In this document: positions 27,250 to 37,543 of the stretch, piece after piece | Numbering within the stretch: the first letter of the stretch is position 1 | How the letters are laid out: the number at the start of each line of letters is the position of its first letter | Source of the DNA: Cloacibacillus sp. An23 | GTDB lineage: Bacteria; Synergistota; Synergistia; Synergistales; Synergistaceae | Assembly (NCBI RefSeq): GCF_002159945.1 | Contig: NZ_NFJQ01000002.1 | Location: forward strand, 248,001 to 312,000 | Direction of reading: 5' to 3' | DNA: 64,000 bases | Notes under the pieces: model-generated | Told to the model about the DNA's origin: nothing | Seen by the model: the letters and a program-made list of their open reading frames with translations, nothing else | Databases searched by the model: none | Made by a program: the position numbers and the translations under genes

Positions 27250-28398
27250 ATGAATAAGAACAGCCGACAGATTTTTCTTATCTTCTTGGCCTATTATGGT
27301 ATGACCTGCGTTTCGAACGCATATTTTCTTTTCGGCCCGTTCTACGAATCGCTTGGGGCGACTCCGCAGCGCGCGGGGCTGTTCCTAAGCGCGTTCTATA
27401 TGGTCACGCTGTTCTGCCGTCCGCTCGGAAGCGTTGTGATGGAGAGGTTCGACATTCGGCGGACGCTCATAGGGAGCGCGCTGCTTTGCGCTGCGGCGAC
27501 CGCCGGCATAGCGCTGACTCTGGGCGGCGGCGCTTCGCTGCTTGTGTTCCGCGCGCTTAGCGGAATTTTTTTCAGCGTATTCATCGTTGCAACCGTAGCG
27601 GCTCAATCCATACTTCTCGACGAAAAATCTCGCGGCATAGGCTTCGCGCTCTTTACAACGGGCTCGATGCTTCCTCTCGCGACGGTCGTGCCGCTTTGCG
27701 AGCAGCTGATAAAAGGCGGTTTCGGAACGCTTTATGTATGGACGCCGGTAGCCATTTCCGTTATCTGCGCCGCAGTCGGTTGGAAGGTCAGCGACTTGAA
27801 TTACACCGGCAAGGAAAAAAGCTCGTGGGGAAGCTATGCAGATCTGTTTCGGACTAAAGGTTTCGCCGTGCTTCTGCTCACCGCGATAATAATGTCGCTG
27901 GCGGACGCCGGGACGCTCTCCGTCGCGTCGCTCGCTGGCGCGCGCGGAGTATCGGTTTCCTACTTCATGGTGGCGAGCGCGGCCTCGGCTGTCGCCATCC
28001 GCACGCTCGGCTTCGGCCTCATATCCAAAGCTCCGCGCGTCAGGCTCGCCGCCCCTTCGGTCGCTGTTATGGGGTTCGCGCTCTCGGGGCTGGCATTTTG
28101 CTCGTCCGCGTGGATGTTCGCATTTTTCGGAGCTTTGTTCGGTCTCGGCATCGGCGTCGCCTATCCGACGAATTTCTCGCTCGTCGGCGACCTCATGCCT
28201 CCGCAGTATCATCCTAAGGCGACTGGGCTAGTACTGCTCGTCATAGACGTCGGATGGATAGCGAGCCCGCTCATGTACGGCTACCTCTCGCCCGTCCTCG
28301 GCGTAAGCAACACGTACCGTTTCACCGGCCTGCTCGTGTGCGCCGCGTCCGCCGCGTTGTACTGGAAATATTGGCGCGTGTTCGGCGCGCGCGTATGA
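27250..28398 (+). CDS. MFS transporter
   Basis: 382 aa from ATG 27250 (AAGGA at 27237-27241); ATG 27241 is in frame but too close to that site. Twelve hydrophobic segments in two six-helix halves are seen. The MFS motif-A region between helices 2 and 3 reads LFCRPLGSVVMERFDIRRTL. The helix-10/11 region is GALFGLGIGVAYPTNFSLVG. It is a secondary transporter of unknown substrate; resemblance to drug- and sugar-efflux members is general only. The next gene starts 22 bp later on the same strand. Confidence 0.9.
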   Translation: MNKNSRQIFLIFLAYYGMTCVSNAYFLFGPFYESLGATPQRAGLFLSAFYMVTLFCRPLGSVVMERFDIRRTLIGSALLCAAATAGIALTLGGGASLLVFRALSGIFFSVFIVATVAAQSILLDEKSRGIGFALFTTGSMLPLATVVPLCEQLIKGGFGTLYVWTPVAISVICAAVGWKVSDLNYTGKEKSSWGSYADLFRTKGFAVLLLTAIIMSLADAGTLSVASLAGARGVSVSYFMVASAASAVAIRTLGFGLISKAPRVRLAAPSVAVMGFALSGLAFCSSAWMFAFFGALFGLGIGVAYPTNFSLVGDLMPPQYHPKATGLVLLVIDVGWIASPLMYGYLSPVLGVSNTYRFTGLLVCAASAALYWKYWRVFGARV

Positions 28399-28420
28399 CC
28401 GCTCCAGCGGTACGGCTGCT

Positions 28421-28861
28421 GTGAAACACATAGCGAAGCCTCTCGCGGCGGCGCTCGTCATCTTCTGCGTATGCTTTTTCGCTCTTCCGCGCGCAGCCGG
28501 CTCTTACGCTTACGTTTCGCTGATATTCAAAATCAACGAAAACGAGCTCGAACGTGCGGCCGCAGCGCTCCGCGCCGGCGGCGCGCCGAGCTTGGACGGG
28601 CTATGCGGCGTGCGCGGGCCGTCCGTCATAAGCGCGGACGGGACCGTAGACTTTGCCTGTGCCTCATTCGGAATAGCCCCAGCCGGATGGTACGCCGGTA
28701 TATATAATTCACCCGACGGAGCGCCGAAGGGCTTCAGAGGCGTGGAAATGAAACTCCGCCGCAGCGGCGGGGGATGGGAATACGCCGAGCCAGGCGGAGA
28801 CAACCGCTATATAACCCGCCGTATAATAGGGAACTGGTATTATTACAGGATGAGCTTTTGA
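28421..28861 (+). CDS. Small exported protein of unknown function
   Basis: 146 aa from GTG 28421, with no strong ribosome-binding site, suggesting coupling to the MFS gene 22 bp upstream. Residues 1-27 are a signal peptide (KHIAKPLAAALVIFCVCFFA, then a Pro-Arg-Ala stretch). The mature part is about 115 aa and contains a Gly/Asp-rich central region and an aromatic end (NWYYYRMSF). No known family was recognised. It ends at a strong bidirectional terminator shared with htpG. Confidence 0.65.
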   Translation: MKHIAKPLAAALVIFCVCFFALPRAAGSYAYVSLIFKINENELERAAAALRAGGAPSLDGLCGVRGPSVISADGTVDFACASFGIAPAGWYAGIYNSPDGAPKGFRGVEMKLRRSGGGWEYAEPGGDNRYITRRIIGNWYYYRMSF

Positions 28862-28874
28862 AATATACTAAAAA

Positions 28875-28907
28875 AGCGCCCTTCATACGAAGGGCGCTCA
28901 GTTTTTT
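28875..28907. terminator. Bidirectional terminator between the exported protein and htpG
   Basis: AGCGCCCTTC-ATAC-GAAGGGCGCT (28875-28898), with TTTTTT on the plus side and a run of A (T on the minus strand) before it. It serves both converging genes. Confidence 0.93.
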
Positions 28908-28913
28908 GCGCCG

Positions 28914-30785
28914 TTATTTCTCGAGCATCCTGCTGAGCAGAGCCGTGAATTTCTTGCCGTCGGGGACGGGCTGTCCGTCGGCTATCGAGGCGAGCCCCAT
29001 GAGGACGCTCGACCAGTCGTTTGCGTTGAAGTCCGGCTTTTCGGATTCCTCGGCGATTTTTTTGATTAGCGCGTGGTCAGGGTTTATCTCCATGACGCGC
29101 TTTTCCTCGGGGACTTCCTGTCCCATCGCCTTGAAGAAGTTGCGCATTTGCGGAGAAATCTCTTCGCCCTTCTGGACGAAGCAGACGGGGGAGTCTACGA
29201 GGCGGTCTGAGACCTTTACGTCTTCGACGAGGCTTCCCAGCGCGTCTTTGAGTTTCTTTACGAGTCCGCTTTTTTCGACTTCTTCCGAATGTTTTTCTGA
29301 ACTCTCCGAGCCTTTCGGAAGTTCCACGTTTTCTGCCGAGGCGGAGACGAAGTCATACTTGTCGAATTTGCGCGCGTTGTTCACCCATATCTCGTCTACT
29401 GGGTCGGAGAGCAGCAGTACGTTGACGCCGCGTTTTTTGAAGGCTTCGAGCTTCGGCGAGCTGCGGAGGTTGTCGAGCGACGAGCCGGTGAGGTAGTATA
29501 TTTTGTCCTGTCCGGCCGGCATTTTTATCACGTAGTCTTCGAGCGTCGTTTTTTCGCCGTTTGAGCCTTCGAAGGTGCAGAGCTTCATTATCTCTTCGCG
29601 GTGGCGCGTGTCGGATATTATTCCTTCTTTTAGCACGACTCCGAAGGTCTGCCAGAATTTAGCGTATGTCTCAGGTTTGTCCCTGCGCAGCTTCGAGAGC
29701 GTGTCGAGCACTTTTTTCGTTAGGCTGTTTTTTATCTGCGCCGTCTGGCGGTCCTGCTGGAGCATTTCGCGCGAGACGTTTAGCGAGAGGTCTTCGGAAT
29801 CTACCACGCCTTTGATGAAGCGCATGTATTCCGGAATCAAGTCCTTGCAGTCGTTCATTATGAAGACGCGGCGGATGTAGAGCTGAACGCCGTGTTTGCC
29901 GTCCTGATAGAACAGGTCCATCGGCGGGCGCGACGGTATGAAGAGCAGCGCGCGGAACTCGCTGACGCCCTCGGCCTTGTAATATATGCGTTCGAGCGGA
30001 TCTTCCCAGTCGTGCGAGATGTGGCGGTAGAATTCGTTGAATTCTTCGTCGGTTATTTCTTTCTGAGGACGCGTCCAGAGAGCCTTCATCGAGTTGACTG
30101 GCTCTTCCTTTCCGTCTTTTTTGTCGTCCTCCGCGTCTTTGACGTAAATCGGATATGTCACGAAGTCGGAGTATTCCTTGATGATGCCGCGGATGGTCCA
30201 CTCTGAGAGGTAGTCCTTGAGATCCTCGCCCTCGTCGTCTTTTCCGGCGGGCTTCATGTGCAGCGTTATCGTAGTGCCGTTAGTCTCGCGCGTACCGTTG
30301 TCTATGGTGTATGTGCCGTCGCCGTCCGATTCCCACTTCCAGCTTTCCTGCGAACCGGCTTTACGCGTATCTACAGTCACCTTGTCGGCTGCGATGAAGC
30401 TTGAGTAGAATCCGACGCCGAACTGCCCGATGAGGTCTCCGGCGGAGCCGTTCTTCGCCTCCTGCAGCGCCTTGATGAACTCGCCTGTGCCGCTGCGCGC
30501 TATCGTTCCAAGGTAGGAGACTAGGTCGTCGCGGCTCATGCCTATGCCGTTGTCGGAGAATGTCAGAGTTCCCGCTTTTTTGTCTATCGTTATGTCGATG
30601 CGCCCGTTTTTCGCGTATTCCGCGAGCGACTGGTCGCTGAGGCTCTCTATGCGGAGTTTGTCGAGCGCGTCGGAAGCGTTCGACACGAGCTCCCTTACGA
30701 ATATGTCGGGGTTGGAGTAGACGGAGTTGATCATCAGCTCCAGAACCTGTTTGGCTTCGCTTTGGAATTCCATCTTTTCAGCCAT
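28914..30785 (-). CDS. htpG: Molecular chaperone HtpG (bacterial Hsp90)
   Basis: 623 aa; ATG after AGGAGGGAA. HtpG is the ATP-dependent cytosolic chaperone of the GHKL family. The N-terminal ATPase has [17 protein letters not shown] (N-box), [16 protein letters not shown] (G1) and [16 protein letters not shown] (lid). The middle domain has [20 protein letters not shown] with the catalytic arginine. The C-terminal dimerisation domain is complete. On the minus strand TATAAT (30824-30819) lies upstream of the start. No CIRCE-type inverted repeat is present, so HrcA control is not indicated. Confidence 0.97.
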
Positions 30786-30860
30786 GAATATCTTCCCTCC
30801 TAAAAATTTGCAGCAGTCATTATAAATAAAAATCTTGATTTTTTACAGCCGCGCGGGCCG

Positions 30861-30895
30861 TAAAAAGCCGGACGGCTGGCTGCCGCCGTCCGGCT
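30861..30895 (-). terminator. Terminator after clpB
   Basis: On the minus strand an 11-bp stem, AGCCGGACGGC/GCCGTCCGGCT (30895-30885 with 30876-30866), is followed by TTTTT. It lies 25 bp after the clpB stop and separates it from htpG. Confidence 0.92.
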
Positions 30896-30920
30896 CGTTC
30901 TGATTCGGTTGTTTGTCCGT

Positions 30921-33557
30921 TTATTTGTCTTCGTTCTCCGCGGGGGCGTTCTCGAATGTCATGTCGAGCCTGCCCTCGTTGTCTATGACGTGTATCGTGC
31001 CGCCGTCGCGCACCTCGCCCGCAATTATCGCGCGCGCGATGCGTGTTTCTAGCGCTTTCTGAACGTATCGTTTCAGCGGGCGCGCTCCGTACACCGGGTC
31101 GTATCCGTTTTTCGCGCAGAGATCGAGCGCCGCATCGGAGACGTCGAGCCTGATTCCCTGGTCGTTGAGCCGCTGCTCAAGCTGGCGCAGTATCAGACGT
31201 ACTATCTTACGCAGGTTGTCGAGCGTCAGAGGCTTGAAGCAGATTATCTCGTCGATGCGGTTAAGGAACTCGGGGCGGAACTTCGACCGCAGGATGGACA
31301 TAACCTCGTCTATCGCGCTCTGCGGCAGCTCGCCTTTGTCGTTCATGCCCTCTATCAGGATCTGCGCGCCGATGTTGCTCGTCATTATTATCACGCAGTT
31401 CTTGAAGCTAACCGTGCGCCCGTGGCTGTCAGTGACGCGCCCGTCGTCGAGTATCTGAAGCATGATGTTGAAGACGTCGGGATGCGCCTTTTCGATTTCG
31501 TCGAAGAGCACGACCGAGTACGGATGGCGGCGAACCGCTTCCGTAAGCTGACCGCCCTCTTCATATCCGACGTATCCCGGAGGCGCTCCGACGAGGCGAG
31601 AGACCGTATGCTTCTCCATATACTCGGACATGTCTATCCTTATTATGTTGTCCTCCGAGTCGAAGAGCGCTTCCGCGAGAGCGCGCGCAAGCTCCGTCTT
31701 TCCGACGCCGGTCGGGCCGAGGAAGATGAAGGAGCCTATAGGCCGCTTCGGGTCTTTGATGCCGGAGCGCGCGCGCAGGACGGCGTCCGCGACGAGGCTT
31801 ACGGCTTCGTCCTGGCCGACTACGCGCTCGTGCAGGATATTGTCGAGGTGGAGAAGCTTCTCACGTTCACCTTCGACGAGGCGCGCGACCGGTATCCCGG
31901 TCCACTTCGATACGATTTCAGCTATCTCGTCCTCGGTGACCTCTTCGCGCAGTAGTTTCGGCTTGCCGCCGTCGGCCTCCTGAAGTTTCTGCTCTTCTGC
32001 CTTCAGTTCGGCTTCAAGCTTGTTCAGCGTGCCGTAGCGGAGCTGCGCCGCAAGGTTGAGGTCGTAGCTGCGTTCCGCGTCCTCTATCTGATGGCGGACT
32101 TTCTCTATCTCTTCGCGGACGTTGCGAATCTTAGAAATGTCCTGCTTTTCAGCCTCATACTGGGCGCGAAGCGTATTCGCGTGCTCCTTCGCGTCGGCGA
32201 GCTCCTTCTGGAGATGTTCGAGACGCTCCAGGCTCGCCTTGTCCTTTTCGAGCTTCAGCGCCGCCTCTTCTATTTCGAGCTGCATCACGCGTCTGTTGGC
32301 CGTGTCTAGCTCCGCCGGCAGAGAATCGATGTCCGTGCGTATCATCGCGCATGCTTCGTCGATAAGGTCGATGGCCTTGTCGGGCAGGAACCTGTCGGTG
32401 ATGTAGCGGTTTGAGAGCACCGCCGCCGCTACGAGCGCGCTGTCCTTGATACGCACGCCGTGGTGAACCTGGAAGCGCTCTTTCAGTCCGCGCAGGATGG
32501 AGACGGTGTCCTCTACGCTCGGCGGCTCGACCAGCACAGGCTGGAAGCGCCTTTCGAGCGCCGCGTCCTTCTCTATGTACTGGCGGTACTCCTCGAGCGT
32601 CGTCGCGCCGATGCAGTGCAGCTCGCCGCGCGCCAGCAGCGGCTTAAGCATGTTGCCCGCGTCGAGCGCGCCGTCCGTCTTTCCGGCTCCGACTATCGTA
32701 TGGAGCTCGTCTATGAAGAGGATGATGCGTCCGTCGCTCTTCTTGACCTCGTCGAGCACGGCTTTCAGACGTTCCTCGAATTCGCCGCGGAACTTCGCGC
32801 CGGCGATCAGCGATCCCATGTCGAGCGCGAAAATTATACGGTCTTTGAGATTTTCCGGAACGTCGCCGCGCATGATCCTCATCGCGAGCCCTTCGGCGAT
32901 CGCCGTTTTCCCGACGCCCGGCTCGCCTATGAGCACGGGGTTGTTCTTCGTCTTGCGGCTCAGTATGCGTATCGTGCGGCGTATCTCTTCATCACGTCCT
33001 ATGACTGGGTCAAGCTTGTTCTCGCGCGCGGCTTTCACGAGGTCGCGTCCGTATTTCTCAAGCGCGTCGTAGGTGTCCTCCGGGTTGTCGCTGGTCACGC
33101 GCTGATTGCCGCGTACTTCAGATAGCGTCTTCAAGAAATTCTCCGGCGTTACGCCGAATGTTTCGAAAACCTTTCCCAGCGGACTGCCCTTCGTCTCGTA
33201 CAGTATCGCGAGGAAAATATGCTCCACCGATATGTATTCGTCCTTGAGTCCGTTTGCTTCGTCCTCCGCGCGCACCAGTATCTTGGACAGACGCTGTGAG
33301 ATGTAGATTTTGCCGCTCTCCTGTCCGGCTCCGGAAACTTTCGGCTTGCGGTTGAGTTCGTTTTCTATCGCCCCGGCTATGTTATTGACGGGAACGTTCA
33401 TTTTTTCAAGAAGGCGCGGGATAAGGCCGTTCTCCTGCTTAATAAGCGCCAGGGCTACGTTTTCAGCGTCCACTTCCTGGTGTCCGTAGCGGACAGCCAA
33501 GTTCTGCGCTTCATAGAATGCTTCCTGCGACTTCTGTGTCAGCTTGTTCATATCCAT
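30921..33557 (-). CDS. clpB: ATP-dependent disaggregase ClpB
   Basis: 878 aa from ATG 33557 ([14 protein letters not shown]), 8 nt after GAGGAG; the frame stays open to 33581. ClpB rescues aggregated proteins with DnaK. In order: Clp N-terminal repeats; AAA-1 with Walker [10 protein letters not shown] (about residue 200) and [13 protein letters not shown]; a long coiled-coil middle domain (about 405-520) that separates ClpB from ClpA; AAA-2 with GPTGVGKTE and [13 protein letters not shown]; and a C-terminal D2-small domain. No ClpP-binding loop was noted. Its own promoter lies upstream; no CIRCE element is visible. Confidence 0.97.
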   Translation of the reverse strand: MDMNKLTQKSQEAFYEAQNLAVRYGHQEVDAENVALALIKQENGLIPRLLEKMNVPVNNIAGAIENELNRKPKVSGAGQESGKIYISQRLSKILVRAEDEANGLKDEYISVEHIFLAILYETKGSPLGKVFETFGVTPENFLKTLSEVRGNQRVTSDNPEDTYDALEKYGRDLVKAARENKLDPVIGRDEEIRRTIRILSRKTKNNPVLIGEPGVGKTAIAEGLAMRIMRGDVPENLKDRIIFALDMGSLIAGAKFRGEFEERLKAVLDEVKKSDGRIILFIDELHTIVGAGKTDGALDAGNMLKPLLARGELHCIGATTLEEYRQYIEKDAALERRFQPVLVEPPSVEDTVSILRGLKERFQVHHGVRIKDSALVAAAVLSNRYITDRFLPDKAIDLIDEACAMIRTDIDSLPAELDTANRRVMQLEIEEAALKLEKDKASLERLEHLQKELADAKEHANTLRAQYEAEKQDISKIRNVREEIEKVRHQIEDAERSYDLNLAAQLRYGTLNKLEAELKAEEQKLQEADGGKPKLLREEVTEDEIAEIVSKWTGIPVARLVEGEREKLLHLDNILHERVVGQDEAVSLVADAVLRARSGIKDPKRPIGSFIFLGPTGVGKTELARALAEALFDSEDNIIRIDMSEYMEKHTVSRLVGAPPGYVGYEEGGQLTEAVRRHPYSVVLFDEIEKAHPDVFNIMLQILDDGRVTDSHGRTVSFKNCVIIMTSNIGAQILIEGMNDKGELPQSAIDEVMSILRSKFRPEFLNRIDEIICFKPLTLDNLRKIVRLILRQLEQRLNDQGIRLDVSDAALDLCAKNGYDPVYGARPLKRYVQKALETRIARAIIAGEVRDGGTIHVIDNEGRLDMTFENAPAENEDK

Positions 33558-33609
33558 TTCCATCACTCCTCGGTAAGCCATATTTAACCAATACTGACTT
33601 AACGGTGAT

Positions 33610-33638
33610 ATTATAATACATCAATGAATATCAAACAA
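33610..33638 (-). promoter_or_regulatory. Promoter of clpB
   Basis: On the minus strand TTGTTT (33638-33633), 17 bp, TATAAT (33615-33610), 53 bp upstream of the start. Apparent vegetative promoter; no heat-shock operator seen nearby. Confidence 0.6.
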
Positions 33639-33820
33639 TAGTTTCCAGAAAAAATTACAAGCTTGGATTGCTATTTTCAGCTTGAAATCGTAGGTCTGTA
33701 GAATTATTTTTAGAACGCATAAAAATCTCGCATTAAGAGATTGATTTATTTCGCTGTTTGTTATAGAATCAAAATTTTGATGAAAACCGATGAAAAAACA
33801 TTAGAATTCCGGTATTTTCC
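33639..33820. other. AT-rich divergent interval between clpB and the csp gene
   Basis: No gene seen. AATCTC-N7-GAGATT (33724-33742) is a minor hairpin of unknown meaning. Confidence 0.4.
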
Positions 33821-33847
33821 TTGACAAGCGCTTGATAAAAGTATAAT
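33821..33847 (+). promoter_or_regulatory. Promoter of the cold-shock gene
   Basis: Perfect TTGACA (33821-33826) and TATAAT (33842-33847). The spacer is 15 bp, 2 bp short of optimum, which may itself limit expression under normal conditions. Confidence 0.65.
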
Positions 33848-33857
33848 GTAAGCTCAG

Positions 33858-33871
33858 TCGGCGCAAGCCGA
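33858..33871 (+). promoter_or_regulatory. GNRA-capped hairpin in the csp 5' leader
   Basis: TCGGC-GCAA-GCCGA forms a 5-bp stem with a GNRA tetraloop about 7 nt after the likely transcription start. Cold-shock mRNAs often carry structured leaders; this could stabilise the mRNA 5' end. Confidence 0.5.
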
Positions 33872-33902
33872 TGAAACATATTTCCTGTTGGGAGGCAACA
33901 CC

Positions 33903-34106
33903 TTGAAAAGCAACGGCACAGTAAAATGGTTCAACGCGACGAAGGGTTACGGATTTATCACCACCGATGAAGGCAACGATGTATTCGTACACTTCAGCGC
34001 AATCCAGGGCGAGGGCTTCAAGACCCTTGACGAAGGCCAGAAGGTAAGCTTTGAAATCACGCAGGGAAGCAAGGGCCCCCAGGCTTCCAACGTGGAGAAG
34101 CTGTAA
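33903..34106 (+). CDS. Cold-shock domain protein (CspA family)
   Basis: 67 aa from TTG 33903, 7 nt after GGGAGG. The single OB-fold cold-shock domain has RNP1 (KGYGFITTD) and RNP2 ([10 protein letters not shown]), the aromatic RNA-binding surface, and the usual [11 protein letters not shown] segment. These proteins bind single-stranded RNA/DNA and melt mRNA structure. It is monocistronic, with its own promoter, leader hairpin and terminator. Confidence 0.96.
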   Translation: MKSNGTVKWFNATKGYGFITTDEGNDVFVHFSAIQGEGFKTLDEGQKVSFEITQGSKGPQASNVEKL

Positions 34107-34168
34107 GCTTCATCAACAAGTATTTCTTTCGTATTTATACATAGAAAAATATAAAGAAATCTGACAGC

Positions 34169-34200
34169 AAGGGAGAGCGCGCGGCGTTCTCCCTTTTTCG
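34169..34200 (+). terminator. Terminator after the csp gene
   Basis: AAGGGAGA (34169-34176) pairs with TCTCCCTT (34189-34196) and continues into TTTTT. Confidence 0.85.
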
Positions 34201-34322
34201 TTATGTAGGGGGCGGTAAAGCCGTATATAATCTGTCCCCTAAATTATTTCGCTGTGATATAATTCAGCAATTGACTAATATTAACTTTTATCGCCGGTAT
34301 GGCGGTAAACAGGAGGAGCTTC

Positions 34323-36857
34323 ATGTCCCTTTCAGAAGATAGAAAACTTCCGGCAAGCAGTCTTCGCCGTCAGGCAAACCTCAGCGCCCTGGGATTCAGG
34401 ACGACGAAGGGGCTGGACAAGCTTTCCGGGCTTATCGGACAGGAACGCGCGGTTCGTTCCGTCAATTTCGGATTGTCCGTTCAGAGCAAAGGATACAACA
34501 TATTCATGGTCGGGGAGCCGGGATGCGGACGCACGACCTACGCGCTGGAAGAGCTTCGCCACGCAGCGGCGTCGATGCCGGCGCCGGACGACTGGGTCTA
34601 CGTCTACAATTTCGACGATCCGAGCGTGCCGCTTGCGCTCAGACTTCCAGCCGGCAGGGGGCGCGAGCTTGCGAAGGACGCGGCTGACGCTGTTGAGGAA
34701 TTGAAGACCGCTTTGTCGAAGGCCTTCGACAACAACGAGTTCGAGGACAGTAAAGCGCATCTCGTCAAGGCTTTCCAGGACGAGGTCAACTCTATAATGG
34801 AAGAGCTGCGTAAATGGGCCGAGTCGAAGAATTTCGCTATCAAGCGCACGCCGCAGGGGTTCGTCAACCTTCCGCTCATAACGGCTCCGCCGCTTCCCGC
34901 GCCTGGAAGCGAAGCTGCGGAGGGCGAGGAGCCCAAGGAGGCGGAGCCGGTGCTTCGCGAGATGCAGCAGGAAGAGTTTGAGAAGCTCTCCGAAAGCGAG
35001 CAGGCCGAGCTCCAAAAGGCGTCCGAGGAAATTTCTCAGAAGACGCTCGAAAAGCTGCGCCTCATCAGAGAAAAGGAAAAAGACCTGAAAGAAAAGATAC
35101 ACGAGCTGGAGAGCCAGATATGCCGCGTCGCGATAGCGCCGGTGATGTCTGAGCTTAGGACGAAATACCAGCCGAACGAGAAGCTCGAACGCTGGCTCGA
35201 CGATTTTTCCGAGGATCTGATAGCTAATTTCAACGTTTTTCTCGCCGCGGTGCGCGACGACCAGGCCGACGTAGATTTCTCGCGCTATGAGGTGAACGCC
35301 TTCGTCAGCAACAATCCGAACGACGGTGCGCCAGTCGTCTGCGAGACGAACCCCATATATTACAACCTAGTAGGCAAAGTTGATTACGAGAACCGCCAGG
35401 GCAATCTCTACACCGACTTCCGCCGCATAACGCCGGGCGCGATGCACAGGGCGAACGGCGGATTCCTGCTGCTCGACGCGGACGAGCTTCTGCGTCAGTT
35501 CATGTCGTGGGACGTGCTGAAGCGCGTCCTGCGCTACCGCGAGCTCGCCATAGAAAATCTCGCGGAGCAGCTCGGCTACATTCCTGTATCCTCGCTGCGC
35601 CCGGAGCCTATCCCGGTTGATATGAAGGTCGTCATCGTAGGTACTCCGTATCTGTACTACCTGCTGAACATATACGACCCCGAGTTCTCCAAAGTGTTCA
35701 AGGTCAAGGCTGAGTTCGACTCGGAGATGCCGCGTACAGATGAAAGCGAAATGCAGATAGCGCGCTTCGTCGCCGGCTTCGTCGAACGTGAGGGAAAGCT
35801 GCATTTCACGGCTGCGGCGGTCGGAGAGGTGATAGAGTGGGCCTCGCGCCTTGTAGAGGATAAGAACAAGCTTTCTACCCAGCTCAATAAAATCGCTGAG
35901 GTTCTGGTAGAGTCTACGGCGCTAGCCAAGGGCGCAGGAAAGCGACAGGTCGGCGTGGAGCACGTAAGGAATGCGCTCTCGGAAAAGCTGTTCCGCTCCG
36001 ACATGTGGGAAGAAAAGGTCTTAGACGAGTATAAAAACGGCGTAATAAGGATAGACACGGACGGTTTTGCGGTAGGACAGATAAACGGCCTGACCGTCTC
36101 TCAGCTTATAGATCATTCGTTCGGCTCGCCCGTGCGCATAACGGCCAACGTTTTCATGGGGACGGAGGGGGTCGTCAACATAGAGCGCGAGGTCCGCATG
36201 ACCGGGCCTATACACAACAAGGGGCTTATGACTCTTACGAGCTATCTCGGGCGCATGTACGCGAAGAAGTATCCGCTTTCGATAAGCGCGCGCATCGCCT
36301 TCGAGCAGACCTACGGCGGCATAGAGGGAGACAGCGCGTCGTCGACAGAGCTTTACTGCCTGCTTTCCGCGATAGCCGAAATTCCGCTCAATCAGGGGAT
36401 AGCGGTGACCGGTTCCGTGGACCAGCGCGGCAACATACAGCCTATAGGCGGCGTCAACGAAAAGATAGAGGGCTTCTTCCGCTACTGCGAGCACAATGGG
36501 CTGACGGGACGCCAGGGCGTCATGATCCCTGTGCAGAACGAACGTCACCTTATGCTCTGCCATGAAGTGACGGAGGCCGTCAGGAAGGGCAAATTCCATA
36601 TATGGAGCATTTCGACCATAGACGAAGGCATAGAAATACTTACCGGAGTCCCCGCCGGTACGCCTGACGAGAACGGAGACTACCCGAAGGATAGCGTGCA
36701 CGGGCGAGTGCAGGCGGCCCTCGAGGAATGGCTCGAGCGTTCGTTCCGCTATAAGAAGGTCATCGGCGACAGGATAGATCCTCCGAAGAAAAAGAGGCAG
36801 CCCAAGAAAGAAAAGGCGTCGCCGGAGTCCGCCGGTGGCGGCAGGGAGGCCGAGTGA
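34323..36857 (+). CDS. Lon-like ATP-dependent protease (AAA_32/Lon_C type)
   Basis: 844 aa from ATG 34323 (AGGAGGAG upstream); an ATG at 34299 lies ahead of that site. The N-terminal AAA region has the unusual nucleotide loop VGEPGCGRTTYAL in place of G-x4-GKT and a long charged helical insert (about residues 110-280). Walker B/sensor motifs appear in GGFLLLDADELL. The C-terminal Lon-type protease domain (about 560-770) has the Ser-Lys dyad: Ser in EGDSASSTEL and Lys in GGVNEKIEGFF. This layout matches the family distinct from classical LonA, found in many bacteria with poorly defined substrates. nth follows with an ATGA-type overlap. Confidence 0.9.
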   Translation: MSLSEDRKLPASSLRRQANLSALGFRTTKGLDKLSGLIGQERAVRSVNFGLSVQSKGYNIFMVGEPGCGRTTYALEELRHAAASMPAPDDWVYVYNFDDPSVPLALRLPAGRGRELAKDAADAVEELKTALSKAFDNNEFEDSKAHLVKAFQDEVNSIMEELRKWAESKNFAIKRTPQGFVNLPLITAPPLPAPGSEAAEGEEPKEAEPVLREMQQEEFEKLSESEQAELQKASEEISQKTLEKLRLIREKEKDLKEKIHELESQICRVAIAPVMSELRTKYQPNEKLERWLDDFSEDLIANFNVFLAAVRDDQADVDFSRYEVNAFVSNNPNDGAPVVCETNPIYYNLVGKVDYENRQGNLYTDFRRITPGAMHRANGGFLLLDADELLRQFMSWDVLKRVLRYRELAIENLAEQLGYIPVSSLRPEPIPVDMKVVIVGTPYLYYLLNIYDPEFSKVFKVKAEFDSEMPRTDESEMQIARFVAGFVEREGKLHFTAAAVGEVIEWASRLVEDKNKLSTQLNKIAEVLVESTALAKGAGKRQVGVEHVRNALSEKLFRSDMWEEKVLDEYKNGVIRIDTDGFAVGQINGLTVSQLIDHSFGSPVRITANVFMGTEGVVNIEREVRMTGPIHNKGLMTLTSYLGRMYAKKYPLSISARIAFEQTYGGIEGDSASSTELYCLLSAIAEIPLNQGIAVTGSVDQRGNIQPIGGVNEKIEGFFRYCEHNGLTGRQGVMIPVQNERHLMLCHEVTEAVRKGKFHIWSISTIDEGIEILTGVPAGTPDENGDYPKDSVHGRVQAALEEWLERSFRYKKVIGDRIDPPKKKRQPKKEKASPESAGGGREAE

Positions 36858-37543
36858 TGGCTCTGCACGACGTTAAGGAGATTCTTGACGGGCTCGAGGC
36901 TCTGTACGGCAACGAAGCCCGCCCTGCGAGCGATTTCTGCTACGAGGAGCCGCTCGACGACCTCATACTGACTATATTGTCGCAGAACACCAACGACAAG
37001 CTGCGCGACCGGGCATTCGCGAATATGAAGGCGCGCTACGCCTCATGGGACGAGGTCGCGGCCGCTGACATCGACGAGCTGAAGGAAGTGCTGCGCATCG
37101 CCGGAATGAGCGGCACGAAGCCGCCTCGCATACAGCAGATACTGGCGGCGGTGAAGGAGAGGTTCGGCGTCTACTCTATAAAGGAGCTGCGTAATTGGAC
37201 GCAGCCGGAGGTGCGCGCCTACCTCACGTCGCTGCCGGGCGTCGGCCCCAAGACCTCGGCCATCGTTGAATGCTTCGACCTAGATATGCCGGGCTTTCCC
37301 GTAGACACGCACATTACGCGGCTCAGCAAGCGATTCGGCTGGGCCGGGGAGAAATTTCCGCCGGACAAGATTCAGGGGCTTCTCGAGGCGGAGCTGCCTA
37401 AAGAGCGCTTTCGCGGCGGGCATTTGAATTTCCTCGAGCACGGACGAGGTATATGCAACGCGCGCCGGCCTCGCTGCGGAGAATGCACGCTTATACGGTG
37501 GTGCCCGTTTGGACAGAAAGAGCTTGAACACGTCTCTGATTGA
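36857..37543 (+). CDS. nth: Endonuclease III-like DNA glycosylase/AP lyase
   Basis: 228 aa from ATG 36857, overlapping the preceding stop (TGATG). The HhH-GPD fold contains LPGVGPKTSAIVE with the catalytic lysine and PVDTHITRLSKRFGW with the catalytic aspartate. The C-terminal [4Fe-4S] loop is C-x6-C-x2-C-x5-C (CNARRPRCGECTLIRWC). It should remove oxidised pyrimidines and cut abasic sites. The N-terminus is similar to archaeal and thermophile homologues; activity specificity (Nth versus other HhH glycosylases) is by motif only. It overlaps tilS by 35 nt. Confidence 0.88.
   Translation: MALHDVKEILDGLEALYGNEARPASDFCYEEPLDDLILTILSQNTNDKLRDRAFANMKARYASWDEVAAADIDELKEVLRIAGMSGTKPPRIQQILAAVKERFGVYSIKELRNWTQPEVRAYLTSLPGVGPKTSAIVECFDLDMPGFPVDTHITRLSKRFGWAGEKFPPDKIQGLLEAELPKERFRGGHLNFLEHGRGICNARRPRCGECTLIRWCPFGQKELEHVSD

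Noticed and set aside
33558-33820. CIRCE heat-shock operator upstream of clpB
   Set aside because: The TTAGCACTC-N9-GAGTGCTAA pattern is absent; only a vegetative-type promoter is visible.
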